A DNA stretch of 64,000 bases from positions 186,001 through 250,000 of the forward strand of contig JAPDRN010000029.1 in NCBI GenBank assembly GCA_030247855.1, read 5' to 3'. Below the pieces are notes generated by a model. The model was not told the DNA's origin. It did not search any database and saw nothing but the letters and a program-made list of their open reading frames with translations. The position numbers were made by a program, and so were the translations under genes. Position 1 is the stretch's first letter. The number at the start of each line of letters is the position of its first letter. This DNA is from Knufia peltigerae. Taxonomy: Eukaryota > Ascomycota > Eurotiomycetes > Chaetothyriales > Trichomeriaceae. Below are positions 31,835-41,505 of this stretch, one piece after another.

Positions 31835-33482
31835 ATGGTCGGCGTTCCTGGAAAAAGCAAAGGCTGTAGCACTTGTCGCCGTCGTAAAAAGGGTGTATGT
31901 GAGACTCCTCCATTCTTGCGCATCTCCTCACTTACTTCCTCTGTAGTGCGATCAAAAGCGACCCATCTGCGGTCAATGTGCCTCAAGTGGATTTGTTTGC
32001 GGAGGATACAAACGCGATAGGACCTTCATCCTCCACCCAGCGAGCAAAGAAGTCGAGAAAGCCATCTTCCTCCCGTACGCAAGATCCATTGCTGGGCCGC
32101 TTCCCGGGTCTCTCAATCAGACAGCCATACAAGCGCAATGCCGAAGTCTGTTCTGGGATCTATACATGCCCCAAGGCGAATGCGCCTGTCGCGACGCCTT
32201 CCTGATCCGCTGCGGTCATCCCATGAACTGGGCAGAACTCATACAAGACGTGTCTAGCCAGGATAGTTCTCTGGAAGAGGCATTTTCTGCTTTGACTATA
32301 TCAAGAGTCGGACAAGCCAATAAAGATGTTCGACTCGTCCATGAGAGCAGCAAAATCTATGGCAGAGCGCTAAAAGAATTGCAAGAGGCTTTGTTTGACC
32401 CGAAGCGCATGTACTCTGATCAAATTCTCATGGCTTGTATGTTACTGGGCTTATACGAGGTCTTTGAAGGCCCTGCGTTTCAATCTCGGAGCTGGCTTAC
32501 GCATGCTGCTGGAGCGGCACGCCTAGTGCAACTACGAGGCCCTGAGAGGCATCAACATTGGGCAGCCCATCACCCGTTTCTGGCCTCTCGGATCCCCACC
32601 GTATATGCATCAATCTTGCAGAGGAAGTCAACCTATCTAGCGACTGAAGAGTGGCTGACCATTCCGTGGATTAAGATGGGGCATAGGACATATTTTGATC
32701 TTTTGACAGACACCACAACACTGGTCCCTGGGTTTCTCGAAAAATTCGACCTTCTTCGAGAGAGCGACTCGGATATAGGCCAAGATCTCATCCAGCTCCT
32801 GAGCGACTGTAAGACTATTCAGCTGAAAATGGACAGGTGGAGAGATGGGACAAAGAAAGGAGCAACTCCGCGTCTTCAAAAGCATGATCCGAACGACCCA
32901 GACGGATATCCTTTCGAAACAGACCTCTGGTTCGAGAATCATCTTTTTGTCCATGCTCGAGTCGTCTATTATGCATGTTCATTGACGCTCGCCGAGCTGG
33001 GCGATGATATTGTGCAGGCTCTCGAACTACGAGGGCACAAAGTGCCAGAATCCATGAGCCCAACGACGCTGAAGGAAATTCTCAGCGCAGACCGCTATGC
33101 TTCTAATATCTGCCGGACTGTGCCGTATTGTCTACAGCCGGACATGGGGGCTTGGGGCGCAAACATTATCAACTTCCCTGCAAACCTCGCCTATTTTTAT
33201 TACCAGAGGATTGGGCGAAGCGACGCGACCAAATGGCTTGAGAAGGCCTTTGAACGTGTCAAACAGAGGGGCGTCCATGCAGAACATGTTTTCAATGAGC
33301 TCCTTTTCCAATTGAGGGAGAGGGATGAGCCCAACTTTCACTTGAAGAGAGAGTCGAGCGCTGAAACAACCGAATCCGGGGAATCACCGGGGTCGATCCC
33401 AAGTTTGTCCAGTACAGCAACGACATTCATCTACGAGGATCCTTCCAAAGCATATTACGATGCCAGCAATGATCCAGATTGA
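31835..33482 (+). CDS. Zn2Cys6 fungal-type transcription factor
   Basis: Two exons, 31835-31894 and 31947-33482, joined by a 52-bp GT-AG intron that interrupts the zinc cluster, a common arrangement. The 531-aa product carries CSTCRRRKKGC then CDQKRPICGQCASSGFVC split across the junction, overall C-x2-C-x6-C-x6-C-x2-C-x6-C at residues 11-38, the classical binuclear zinc cluster that binds CGG triplets. The rest is the helical middle region of the fungal-specific regulators (for example MACMLLGLYEVFEGP and SWLTHAAGAARLVQLRGP), related to the DUF3468/Fungal_trans_2 class. It ends in a Ser-rich acidic tail. A target pathway cannot be read from sequence; the neighbouring cyclase gene is convergent, not co-directional. 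Confidence 0.9.
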
Positions 33483-34303
33483 GGACTTCACGAGCGGGGC
33501 AACTCCTTACATCATGTATCGATACAGGCATGACTTGTTCTCCAAGTCTACTTCAGCCTCTTCACCACGACGTGGAATTGATGTACATGCTGCCCGCGGC
33601 ATAAGCGGAGTCTGGACACCACAAAGACTCACCGACACTGTCTGCGAATAACACAAGGCTGATCGGACCATTTGTCATATGACCCGCATGCCGATACTTC
33701 GACTTGCAAAGATGACATTGTTTTGAAGTCTACAACGCTGCACAATATGGCGTGGTACAAATACGATCAGCAGTTCTCCGTTGCGAGGATATCGAGCGTG
33801 AGCATTTCTAGACTTGTGTAGCTGGAAGCAGCAACCCATTCACACGGGGTTACCACCGGTTATTACCGGTCATTGATCTGTCATTGAATGGCTATCAACA
33901 TACTCCGTACACTGCCAGTCAACAACCTTCCTCCCCTCTGGACGACTCTAGGTCCTACGTTTGTTGTTGCGGACCTTTCAACCGTATGACCAAATTTCGG
34001 CGACTCCAATCATCGATTGGAGGAAGGTCGTCGAATGGTACAGCACGTTACCTGCGATTCTATCTACTGTACATTACTCAAAAAGATATGATCAGGAGAT
34101 CTCGATGACATGACAGTGCTTGATTGTTTTTTTTTTCGAGCACTTTGAATTGTACCATCGACCCAAATAGGATGTATAGCTAGCCATACTCCAAACGAGT
34201 TTCATCTGCAAATACTCACTCTGTATATAATGTACCATTATATTGAGTCTAGACACACTCTTAGATGTCTTGTCGTTCTGCATTTCATCTCGCCCTGTCT
34301 CTC
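33483..34303. other. Intergenic region between convergent Zn2Cys6 and cyclase genes
   Basis: Terminator region of two convergent genes. One TACTCCGTA copy at 33901-33909 and short direct repeats of ttaccggt around 33855-33870. No gene seen. Confidence 0.4.
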
Positions 34304-36598
34304 TCAGAGTAGAGCCTCATCACCCCATCTGGCCATGTACATCCCCAGGGCCTTGACGGGGAAGTAAAACTTGTAGTTGGGGTAGGTGATCATGCAGCTG
34401 CAGTTGAAGACCCCCTCGATGCTCTCCTGCAGCCACTCCCCGTTGCTCTGCTGCCGGCCCATGACAACCTGGAGGGCTTTCCTGATGGGTTCCTTGTCCG
34501 GGTACCCGGCGTACATGAGGGCGATCACCGCCCAGCACGTCTGCACGACCTGCGACTTTTCCGGGTGGTCGACCCACACTTTGAGTTCCGACGCCCTGTA
34601 GCTCTCGCCCCACGCCCCGTCGGCCATGCGGTGCGACAGCAAGAACTCGCAGGCCTTCTTGACCCTCGCGGAGTTGCTGTAATCCTCGCCAACCGAGCTC
34701 AGAGACTCGAGCGCAAACATGGCCCCGTACGTGAAACAGATCCCCCAGCTGCCATACCAGGAGCCGTCCCCGCGCTGGGCTCGGCGGATATATTGACACG
34801 CCGTCTCCTTGATGCGACGAATCTCGTCGGTTCGGTATTCAGGGTAGTGCTTCTGGAAGAGAGACAAGACCGTCACGACGGCCGTGGTGCATTCCGGGTA
34901 GTCGTATTCGACCATGATGCGACCAAAGACTTCTGCGGCATTCAACATTTCCAAGTACTCGCTGCCGCGCTGGTGTTCGTAGCTAGCGAAGCCGCCAGTA
35001 TGCTTGTTCTGCATGGTCAACAGCACATCCACAGCGTCCTTGATCCGCCTATCATCCAGGAGTGGCGTATAACCGTGGACGTTCTGCAAGAGTAGAACGA
35101 CGCGCAAGGCTTCACTCGTACAGTCTGAGACCGTGTATCCCTGGAGTTTGGTCGAGAAAGGCCATGCACCTTTACGTGATTGGCGATAGCAAATCTCCCG
35201 ATCCGGGACTTCGTCGCGAATCTGCTCGGATTCAAGGTATGAGAGAGCGTTGGTCAACATGGGTTTCCATTTGGGCGATTTGGCGAGTCCAGCTTCTACG
35301 CACGCCTGGATCGTGAAGGCTGTGTCCCACACTTGAACGCCATTGGTGCCATTCGCAAGCATGCCCTCCTTATTAACCCAAAGATACTCTTCAAGACGGT
35401 AAAGGTGGCGCTTGAATGAGTAGCTCTCAGGCCCCTCATGGATGAAGCATACTAGTGTGTTCATTGGGGCATTGACGGGCGCGAGGTCAGCATAGTCCGT
35501 GTTATGATCTTCGTACTGAACGAGCCTCCAGACCCAGGATTCGGCCTTCTCAATGATGCTCTTGGTGCGAAGTACGGGGATCCATACCCATACCAGAATG
35601 GACATAATGAGCTTGAGCAGCCACGACTTGGGGTGATAGTTATCTTCCAGGGCGATGGAGTTTCGATGTGAGGCAAAGTCGATAGTCTCGTACGGCTGAA
35701 CAAAAACCTCTTGACGTAGAGAGCGAATAAGATCGTTCTCAGGCATGGTATATTGCTTGGACCAGACATAACTCATGGGCAGAAAAACCTGGCGCATGTG
35801 AACCCACCATCTCCAAGGGGCGATCGGTACCCAGTCTGGTAAGAGCCACAACTCTGGGGGCACTGGGTTGACAATGCTCCATTGCGTTATACCCAGGACA
35901 CTCAACCAGAACTTCGCCCAATGGGGACCGTTAAGCGCACCACCGAGTTGGTGAAGTTTACCTCTGGCTTTCACGATGCGAGGATCTTCCTGACTGGCAC
36001 CAAGGATTCGCAGGATCGTGTAGTTCATAGCAGTGCCAAAGACAGAGCTGTGTCCTTCGACATGTAATCCCCATCCCCCGTCTTTGTTTTGCCTTGCGAA
36101 CAGATAATTCCTGATTTCAATCTGGTACTCTGTCGGAATGTGTGTTCCCGTTACGTACCAGCAGATGACAATTCCGGGAAGGAGGAAATGAGGGCCACCA
36201 TATTCGCAAGCCCAGTGTCCAGGAGGAAGTTGAAGTTCCGAGTAAAAGGCGAGGCAGTTCTCTATCGATTCTGACGGTTTCGAAGCAGGTGGACGACCAG
36301 GAAGATTCTGTAACGATCAGTAGATTTCTTTGTAGAATTGATCAGCGCATACTGTTGGTAGACCGAGGTGGTACTTGTCGGCGACTGTCTGCGGCCATTC
36401 TTCAACTTCTTTTTCAATTTTCAAATAGTGCCAGGTATGACGACCACCTTCTGCGCGTAGTCTCCAGCGCGATCGATCAAGCGATTCGCTGTCAGTATCT
36501 CGAGAGTACTCTCTGGGTGCGCCATTCGCATGACCATCTAGCGCACTGTGAATGCTGCCGTTCAGGGGCTTTTGGGCAGATCGTAGCGTCCGCGCCAT
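34304..36598 (-). CDS. Oxidosqualene cyclase (lanosterol synthase type)
   Basis: Two exons, 36598-36353 and 36307-34304, with a 45-bp GT-AG intron (36308-36352); 749 aa, the usual length. The first exon ends DKYHLGLPT and the second opens NLPGRPPASKPSESIENC, matching the normal N-terminal alpha-barrel. QW-type repeats occur throughout (QNKDGGWGLH, RGDGSWYGSWGICFTYG, HRMADGAWGES, GRQQSNGEWLQE). The catalytic acid motif is VSDCTSEAL, with Asp477 as the proton donor to the epoxide. The enzyme cyclises 2,3-oxidosqualene to lanosterol on the ER or lipid-droplet membrane in ergosterol synthesis. Sterol cyclases usually have DCTAE at this site; the Ala to Ser change is worth noting, and a paralogue making a protosterol-type triterpene is not excluded. 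Divergent from SPO11. Confidence 0.92.
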
Positions 36599-36938
36599 GT
36601 TGCAAGTTTGTTATCGATGCAAAAACATGATTTTCTTGACTCTAGAATTCGTTGCGCTTCCAAAAAGAGTTCCTGAGTCTGCCTTTACGAAAAAAAAGCT
36701 GGGGTGACGGATAGTGTAGGGGAAGGGGAGACAATAATGATGCCACTCGGAGCATGTGAGATTCGGGGATTTTGTGCCTAAGCGACTTTCCTAGTTTCAG
36801 GCACAACTTCGTCTTTTCCGGGGTCATTGGTGGTCCACCATTTGTAAGAGAATTAATACTCGTGTTCGTACGGCACAAACTTCGACATCGGGTCACTGGG
36901 CGACTGCAGTTGGTTACGGCCAATTGCGCTGAATCGCA
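36599..36938. other. Divergent promoter of oxidosqualene cyclase and SPO11
   Basis: Only 340 bp separate the two start codons, so the cyclase and SPO11 share one compact bidirectional promoter. No TATA element stands out. Confidence 0.5.
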
Positions 36939-38366
36939 ATGAGTATTCTCATGGCCAGAGATCATGTTACGCCAGGCCATTCCCTGATACCGTTTACTAC
37001 TGCTAACCAAAGTGTTATTGATCAAATCGAAACAATCCTTAGCGATATTGTCCGTGACATCGACGTGACTTCCGGCGGCAGACCTGTCATTACCCTGAGA
37101 CGAGTTTCCGCCATCGTGCCATACTATGACGAAGCTGATGAGGGTCGCTTGAGGTGGCATGTTGAAGACCGCGAAGTACGATATCACTTCCCCGGAAAAA
37201 CCAAGGAGGAAGCATGGAGATTCGGTGAGTGGCAATAGAATGGCAGCAGGGTCAACTGATTCCACCAGCCTGCGTTGGACGTATCTTGACCGAGATACAC
37301 GGAGCAATCAAGAACGGGATCAGAGTAACCAAGAGGAGCGTATTTCTTTGAACGCTGAGGGGACTATTACCAATGTGAGCAGGGATATCTACTACCACGA
37401 TCCAGATCTCTTCAAGCAACAAGAAACCGTGGATCGGTACATTGACGACATTGCCCACACATTCCAGGTGACAAGGAATGACTTGAATGTGGTACGTACG
37501 CACCCAGCACGCAAGGCCCAGCGAAGTCGCATATGAACTAAAATCCTTGCAGGCGAGCAGTCCGAAAGGCCTCATGGTCGGTCTCGTCACTACTAACGAG
37601 AAGAGTCACACGGCCCTGGTTCCAGAAGATCTCTCCACTGAGCACGGATTTGCAGATATCACATATCTGAAGTGGATTTTGGTCTTTGAGAAAGAAGTAA
37701 GAGACAAAATGTATGAGCGGACAGATTTTGATGCTTTTCAGGCTACGTTCAAAAGCCTGGCTGAAAGAGGATACCATCGAAACCCCACCGTCGGTCCTGG
37801 ATTACTTGTCACGGTACTGGAGTGCTGAGCTGGATTCACTTCGTCGCTGACTGAAGCACCAGGCCAAGGGCTATCCCGACCTTTCTACTCGACGGTTCCT
37901 ACGCCTTATTGTTGACCGTGCACAAAGCGCTGTTCCGATATTTGGCCTTTTCGACTGGGATCCAGATGGCGTACAGATTATGAAATGCTATCGCTATGGA
38001 TCAAAGGCGATGGCTCGGGAACAGCACTGCAATCTTCCCGAGATGGAGTGGATTGGGTTGAAGGCAAAGGATGTGGTCAATCTCGGCGACTTTGATGATA
38101 CGTCAATGGTCTTGTCAATACGAGACCGGACCCTGGCGGTTTCGATGCTGTTGAACCGGGAATTGAGAGACGAGTCTGGATCTGTGTTGCCAGGTTTGGC
38201 CAAGGGTTTGATTGAGCTTCGTCGCATGCTCATGCTCAATCGAAAGGCAGAAATTCAAATTCTTGACGAGAGGAGTGGTGGACTGGAACACTGGCTGACA
38301 GCGCGTCTCAGTGTCAAGCTGCAAGCTCATAATCATGCTGAAGATGATGATATGTTGTTGGACTGA
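36939..38366 (+). CDS. SPO11: SPO11, meiotic topoisomerase VI A-like recombinase, with a defective-looking exon junction
   Basis: Exons read as 36939-37224, 37269 to about 37335, about 37383-37491, 37553-37696, 37742-37813 and 37863-38366. The catalytic tyrosine segment is RDIYYHDPDLF, followed by VDRYIDDIAHTF, PKGLMVGL, the Toprim residues (ILVFEKEATFKSL) and the metal site FGLFDWDPDGVQIM. SPO11 makes the double-strand breaks that start meiotic recombination, remaining bound through its tyrosine. Four introns are ordinary GT-AG. The second (near 37336-37382) is not: family conservation demands TKR joined to DIYY, but no GT-AG or GC-AG pair joins them in frame, and reading on hits a stop at 37349. 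A single missing base at the donor would explain this. The gene may be broken, carry a base-call error, or use a non-canonical site. Confidence 0.85.
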
Positions 38367-38399
38367 GGGACACGATGCGGAAGAGGTCCGTTCATGCAC

Positions 38400-38958
38400 T
38401 CATAGACCCAATGATCTTCTTACTCCCTCTCGTACCCTCCTCTCAAATTCTGGTCGACGTTCCCGCCACATTTTTGCAGCCTCAACGTTCGCCGGGCTCT
38501 CATCGTTGGGTTCAGCCAACATTGACATGACAGAGATTAAGATCTTTTCGACGCTTTGTATGGGTGACCATCTTTCCGATGCGCTCTCGTAATGATTTGG
38601 ATCGTCGCCGGGCGGGTGGAGGATAGAGATGCAGACTTCGCCGTTGGTGTATACTAGATTATTGTTGTCAGTCCAAGTGACACTTGACACGGTCGAGGAC
38701 GGATGACTTACCATTAGGATGCCATATCTCGCCCAAGAACTTCATCTTTGGAGGATTCAGAGGATAATCTTTTGGGAATTTGAGCTCCGCGGGAAAGATG
38801 CCGCCTTCGAAAGGAGTTCCTTCGGGACCTTGAATCAATGCCTCCCAGATGAAAAGGTCCTCCTCGTTCACAGGGCCAGCGGTGATGCCATCGGGTGGAT
38901 TGGTCAATAAGGATTTATATTCTTGGAAGAGTCTCTTCGCTGCGACCGTTGAAGCCAT
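38400..38958 (-). CDS. UBC7: Ubiquitin-conjugating enzyme E2, UBC7/UBE2G2 type
   Basis: Two exons, 38958-38712 and 38653-38400, with a 58-bp GT-AG intron (38654-38711); 166 aa, close to the 165 of UBE2G2. The UBC fold is complete: PLNPPKMKF, IWHPNVYTNGEVCISIL with the HPN tripeptide and catalytic Cys90, then the acidic loop insertion HPPGDDPNHYESASERW that distinguishes UBC7/G2-type and CDC34-type E2s from others, and the C-terminal helices. UBC7 works with ER-membrane E3 ligases (Hrd1, Doa10) and Cue1 in ER-associated degradation, building Lys48 chains. The stop lies 33 bp from the SPO11 stop, so the two transcripts must overlap at their 3' ends. Confidence 0.94.
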
Positions 38959-39441
38959 CTTAACTCACGAGTATCGCTGGGTGGTGGTGAGAAATCGTAG
39001 GTTTGAATGATGCAGGCTTTGAGGTAGGATCCAGATATCGCTGTTGGTAGGTATGTACTCTTATACCGAGAATTCCTTAAGATGTCGTAGGGTGGTGGGG
39101 TGACAGATGCAACGGTCGGCATTCGGCAAGATGTCTTTTTATGTACGACCAGGATGGATGGTGGTGGCGTCGCTTATCGCATTATCGACCGGTTGCTGTG
39201 GAGTTGTGACGGATCTTGTATTGACGTCGACATGCAGCCTGGCGCAGTCAAACATACAAAGCTTCCCTGTTGATCACTCTCCATCACTGTCACTGTCACT
39301 GTCACTGCCACTATCTCAGGTACCAGCAGCCTACATTCCAGTACCTACTAGGTAGGTATCTACTGCTCCTCAGGATCATCTGAGTAATTGTTTACACCCT
39401 TTGCCGCTGCCCCTACCTCTATCAAACATACTTCTTCCAAC
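38959..39441. other. Divergent promoter of UBC7 and the M18 aminopeptidase
   Basis: Contains four perfect TCACTG repeats (39284-39307) and further pyrimidine-rich sequence upstream of the aminopeptidase start. No coding potential accepted. Confidence 0.45.
39284..39307 (+). repeat. Four tandem copies of TCACTG
   Basis: A perfect hexamer repeat in the promoter or leader of the aminopeptidase gene, about 135 bp before its ATG. Copy number may vary between strains. Confidence 0.75.
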
Positions 39442-40959
39442 ATGGTACGCAAAACATCCTCCGGATTCTTTACTTCGATCCATGAAGACGTCCCTCTCCA
39501 TGTCTCTCGAGGTTACGACCGCATGGGACAGCACGGTGAATACTCTCCTCCGTCTTCGCAGAGATATTTTAGCCCTGAGAAATACACCCAGCCGTACCTC
39601 GATTTCATGACCAACAACCCCACCGTCTTTCATGCCGTCGAAGCCTTGACAAAGAGACTAGAAGAGGCAGGATACCGTTATTTGTCGGAGAGGGATCACT
39701 GGAACCTCGCGTCTGGGGGGAAGTACTACACGAAACGAAATGGGAGCGCGTTTATCGCTTTTGCAATTGGCAAGGACTACCTAGATGGCGAGGGCATGGC
39801 CATAGTCGCCGGGCACATCGATGCACTCACTGCCAAGGTCAAACCCGTGCCGAAACTGCCCACCAAGGCTGGCTATGTCCAACTGGGAGTCGCCCCTTAT
39901 GCCGGAGGCATGAACATGACGTGGTGGGACCGTGACCTGGGCATCGGTGGTCGGGTCCTCGTCCGTGGCAAGGATGGCAAGATCAGGGAAGAGCTCGTCA
40001 AGCTGGACTGGCCCATCGCCAGAATCCCGACCCTCGCACCTCACTTTGGCGCAGCCGCCTCGGGGCCCTTCAACCTCGAAACAAACATGGTACCCATCGT
40101 GGGCCTCGACAATTCTGATCTCTCGGGGGAGCAGAAGCCGAGCCTCGAACTCCCGGCCGGGACGTTCGTCGCCAGTCAGCCGGAGCGACTGGTGCGGGCC
40201 ATCGCCGGACAGATGGGGATAGAAGACTACACGTCCATCGTGAACTGGGAACTCGAGCTCTTCGACGTGCAGCCTGCCCAGTTGGGTGGCCTGGACAAGG
40301 AATTCATCTTTGCCGGTCGGATCGACGACAAGTTGTGCTGCTTTGCCGCCGTCGAAGCCTTGCTGGCCTCTTCCGACAAGACATCCCAGGGCATCGTCAG
40401 GATGGTGGCTTGTTTCGATGACGAAGAAATCGGGTCGTATCTTCGTCAGGGTGCCCGGGGCAACTTCATGTCCAATGTGATTGAGAGGATTGGCCAAAAC
40501 TTTTCCATGACGACGTGCTGCGGACCCAACCTCCTCGGCAGGTGCATGGCCAATTCCTTCCTCGTCTCGAGCGACGTCATCCACGCCGTCAACCCGAACT
40601 TCCTGGGGTCCTATCTCGAGAACCACTCGCCCAGATTGAACGTCGGTGTTTCCGTGAGCGCCGACCCCAATGGCCACATGACCACCGACGCCGTCTCGAC
40701 CGCGCTCCTGTCCCGGATAGCGGAAAAATGCGGCAGCACGCTCCAGGTCTTCCAGATCCGAAACGATTCGAGGAGCGGCGGCACCATCGGACCCATGACG
40801 AGTTCCAAGCTGGGCTGCCGTGCCATCGACTGCGGTATTCCACAGTTGAGCATGCACTCGATCCGCGCGACCACGGGCTCTCTCGATCCTGGTCTGGGAG
40901 TCAAGCTGTACAAGGGGTTCTTTGACCATTACGAGGAGGTTGACAAGGAGTTTGCATGA
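39442..40959 (+). CDS. Aspartyl/vacuolar aminopeptidase, peptidase family M18
   Basis: Single exon, 505 aa from the ATG at 39442, whose context (ccaacATGG) is better than that of an in-frame ATG at 39388 that would add 18 residues. Metal ligands are recognisable as AGHIDALT (His-x-Asp), CFDDEEIGS (Glu pair) and the late His in QLSMHSIRATTG, as in M18 enzymes with two zinc ions. YVQLGVAPYAGGMNMTWWDRDLGIGGRV is the conserved substrate-side segment. The family removes N-terminal acidic or neutral residues; it includes yeast Ape1 (vacuolar, delivered by the Cvt route) and Ape4. The N-terminal 50 residues are somewhat longer than in cytosolic DNPEP but lack a clear amphipathic propeptide like that of Ape1, so location is open. 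Confidence 0.93.
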   Translation: MVRKTSSGFFTSIHEDVPLHVSRGYDRMGQHGEYSPPSSQRYFSPEKYTQPYLDFMTNNPTVFHAVEALTKRLEEAGYRYLSERDHWNLASGGKYYTKRNGSAFIAFAIGKDYLDGEGMAIVAGHIDALTAKVKPVPKLPTKAGYVQLGVAPYAGGMNMTWWDRDLGIGGRVLVRGKDGKIREELVKLDWPIARIPTLAPHFGAAASGPFNLETNMVPIVGLDNSDLSGEQKPSLELPAGTFVASQPERLVRAIAGQMGIEDYTSIVNWELELFDVQPAQLGGLDKEFIFAGRIDDKLCCFAAVEALLASSDKTSQGIVRMVACFDDEEIGSYLRQGARGNFMSNVIERIGQNFSMTTCCGPNLLGRCMANSFLVSSDVIHAVNPNFLGSYLENHSPRLNVGVSVSADPNGHMTTDAVSTALLSRIAEKCGSTLQVFQIRNDSRSGGTIGPMTSSKLGCRAIDCGIPQLSMHSIRATTGSLDPGLGVKLYKGFFDHYEEVDKEFA

Positions 40960-41505
40960 TTTGTCTGTCTGCCGGGTAGACAGCGGGGGTTCAAGCTGTA
41001 AACAAACCTTTTTTTTTCGACTACTATGAAGGAGCAGAAAAGAACTTTGATTGAGATTCTTTGTCACCACCCAAACAGCTTTCGGGAGGTTTTCGGTCAT
41101 GATAGATGTACTCATAGACACAGATAGATACCTAGCTATGGTACCTAGGTAGGTAGACGATAGCGACTCGAATCGATGCTCGTTAAAAACGGATAAAGGA
41201 AGACTCTGAAATTGCTCGAGAGGAGATCATATATATTGTAACTCCAAAACACTGCTAGTAGCTACCTAGGTATACACAGACATAAACATCATGAATTCAT
41301 GTTTCCAAATCGTCATCTCAATAAAATACATCACCGTCGAACCACCAAAAAGGGCAAGAGTGAGTGAGTGGAGACTGTCCCGACGACAAAGGTATTTAGG
41401 TAGTTGTTACGATCCATGAATTCCCCAGAACGTGGTCAATAGACCCTTGTCGCAGGGGTCTTGGATCAAAAAGGATAATACGAGACATCAAGGGCTGAGC
41501 CTCGA
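40960..41505. other. Intergenic region between convergent genes, with CCTAGG palindromes
   Basis: Terminators of the aminopeptidase gene and the gene to its right. Two perfect 10-bp palindromes TACCTAGGTA are at 41142-41151 and 41263-41272. No gene seen. Confidence 0.45.

Noticed and set aside
31835..36598. Zn2Cys6 regulator beside an oxidosqualene cyclase as a triterpenoid cluster
   Set aside because: The cyclase looks like a sterol enzyme, SPO11 and UBC7 follow at once, and no P450, acyltransferase or transporter gene is nearby.
39781..41121. 446-aa minus-strand frame antisense to the M18 aminopeptidase
   Set aside because: It has the composition of a mirror frame in a GC-rich third-position gene and no motif, while the opposite strand encodes a complete, well-conserved enzyme.
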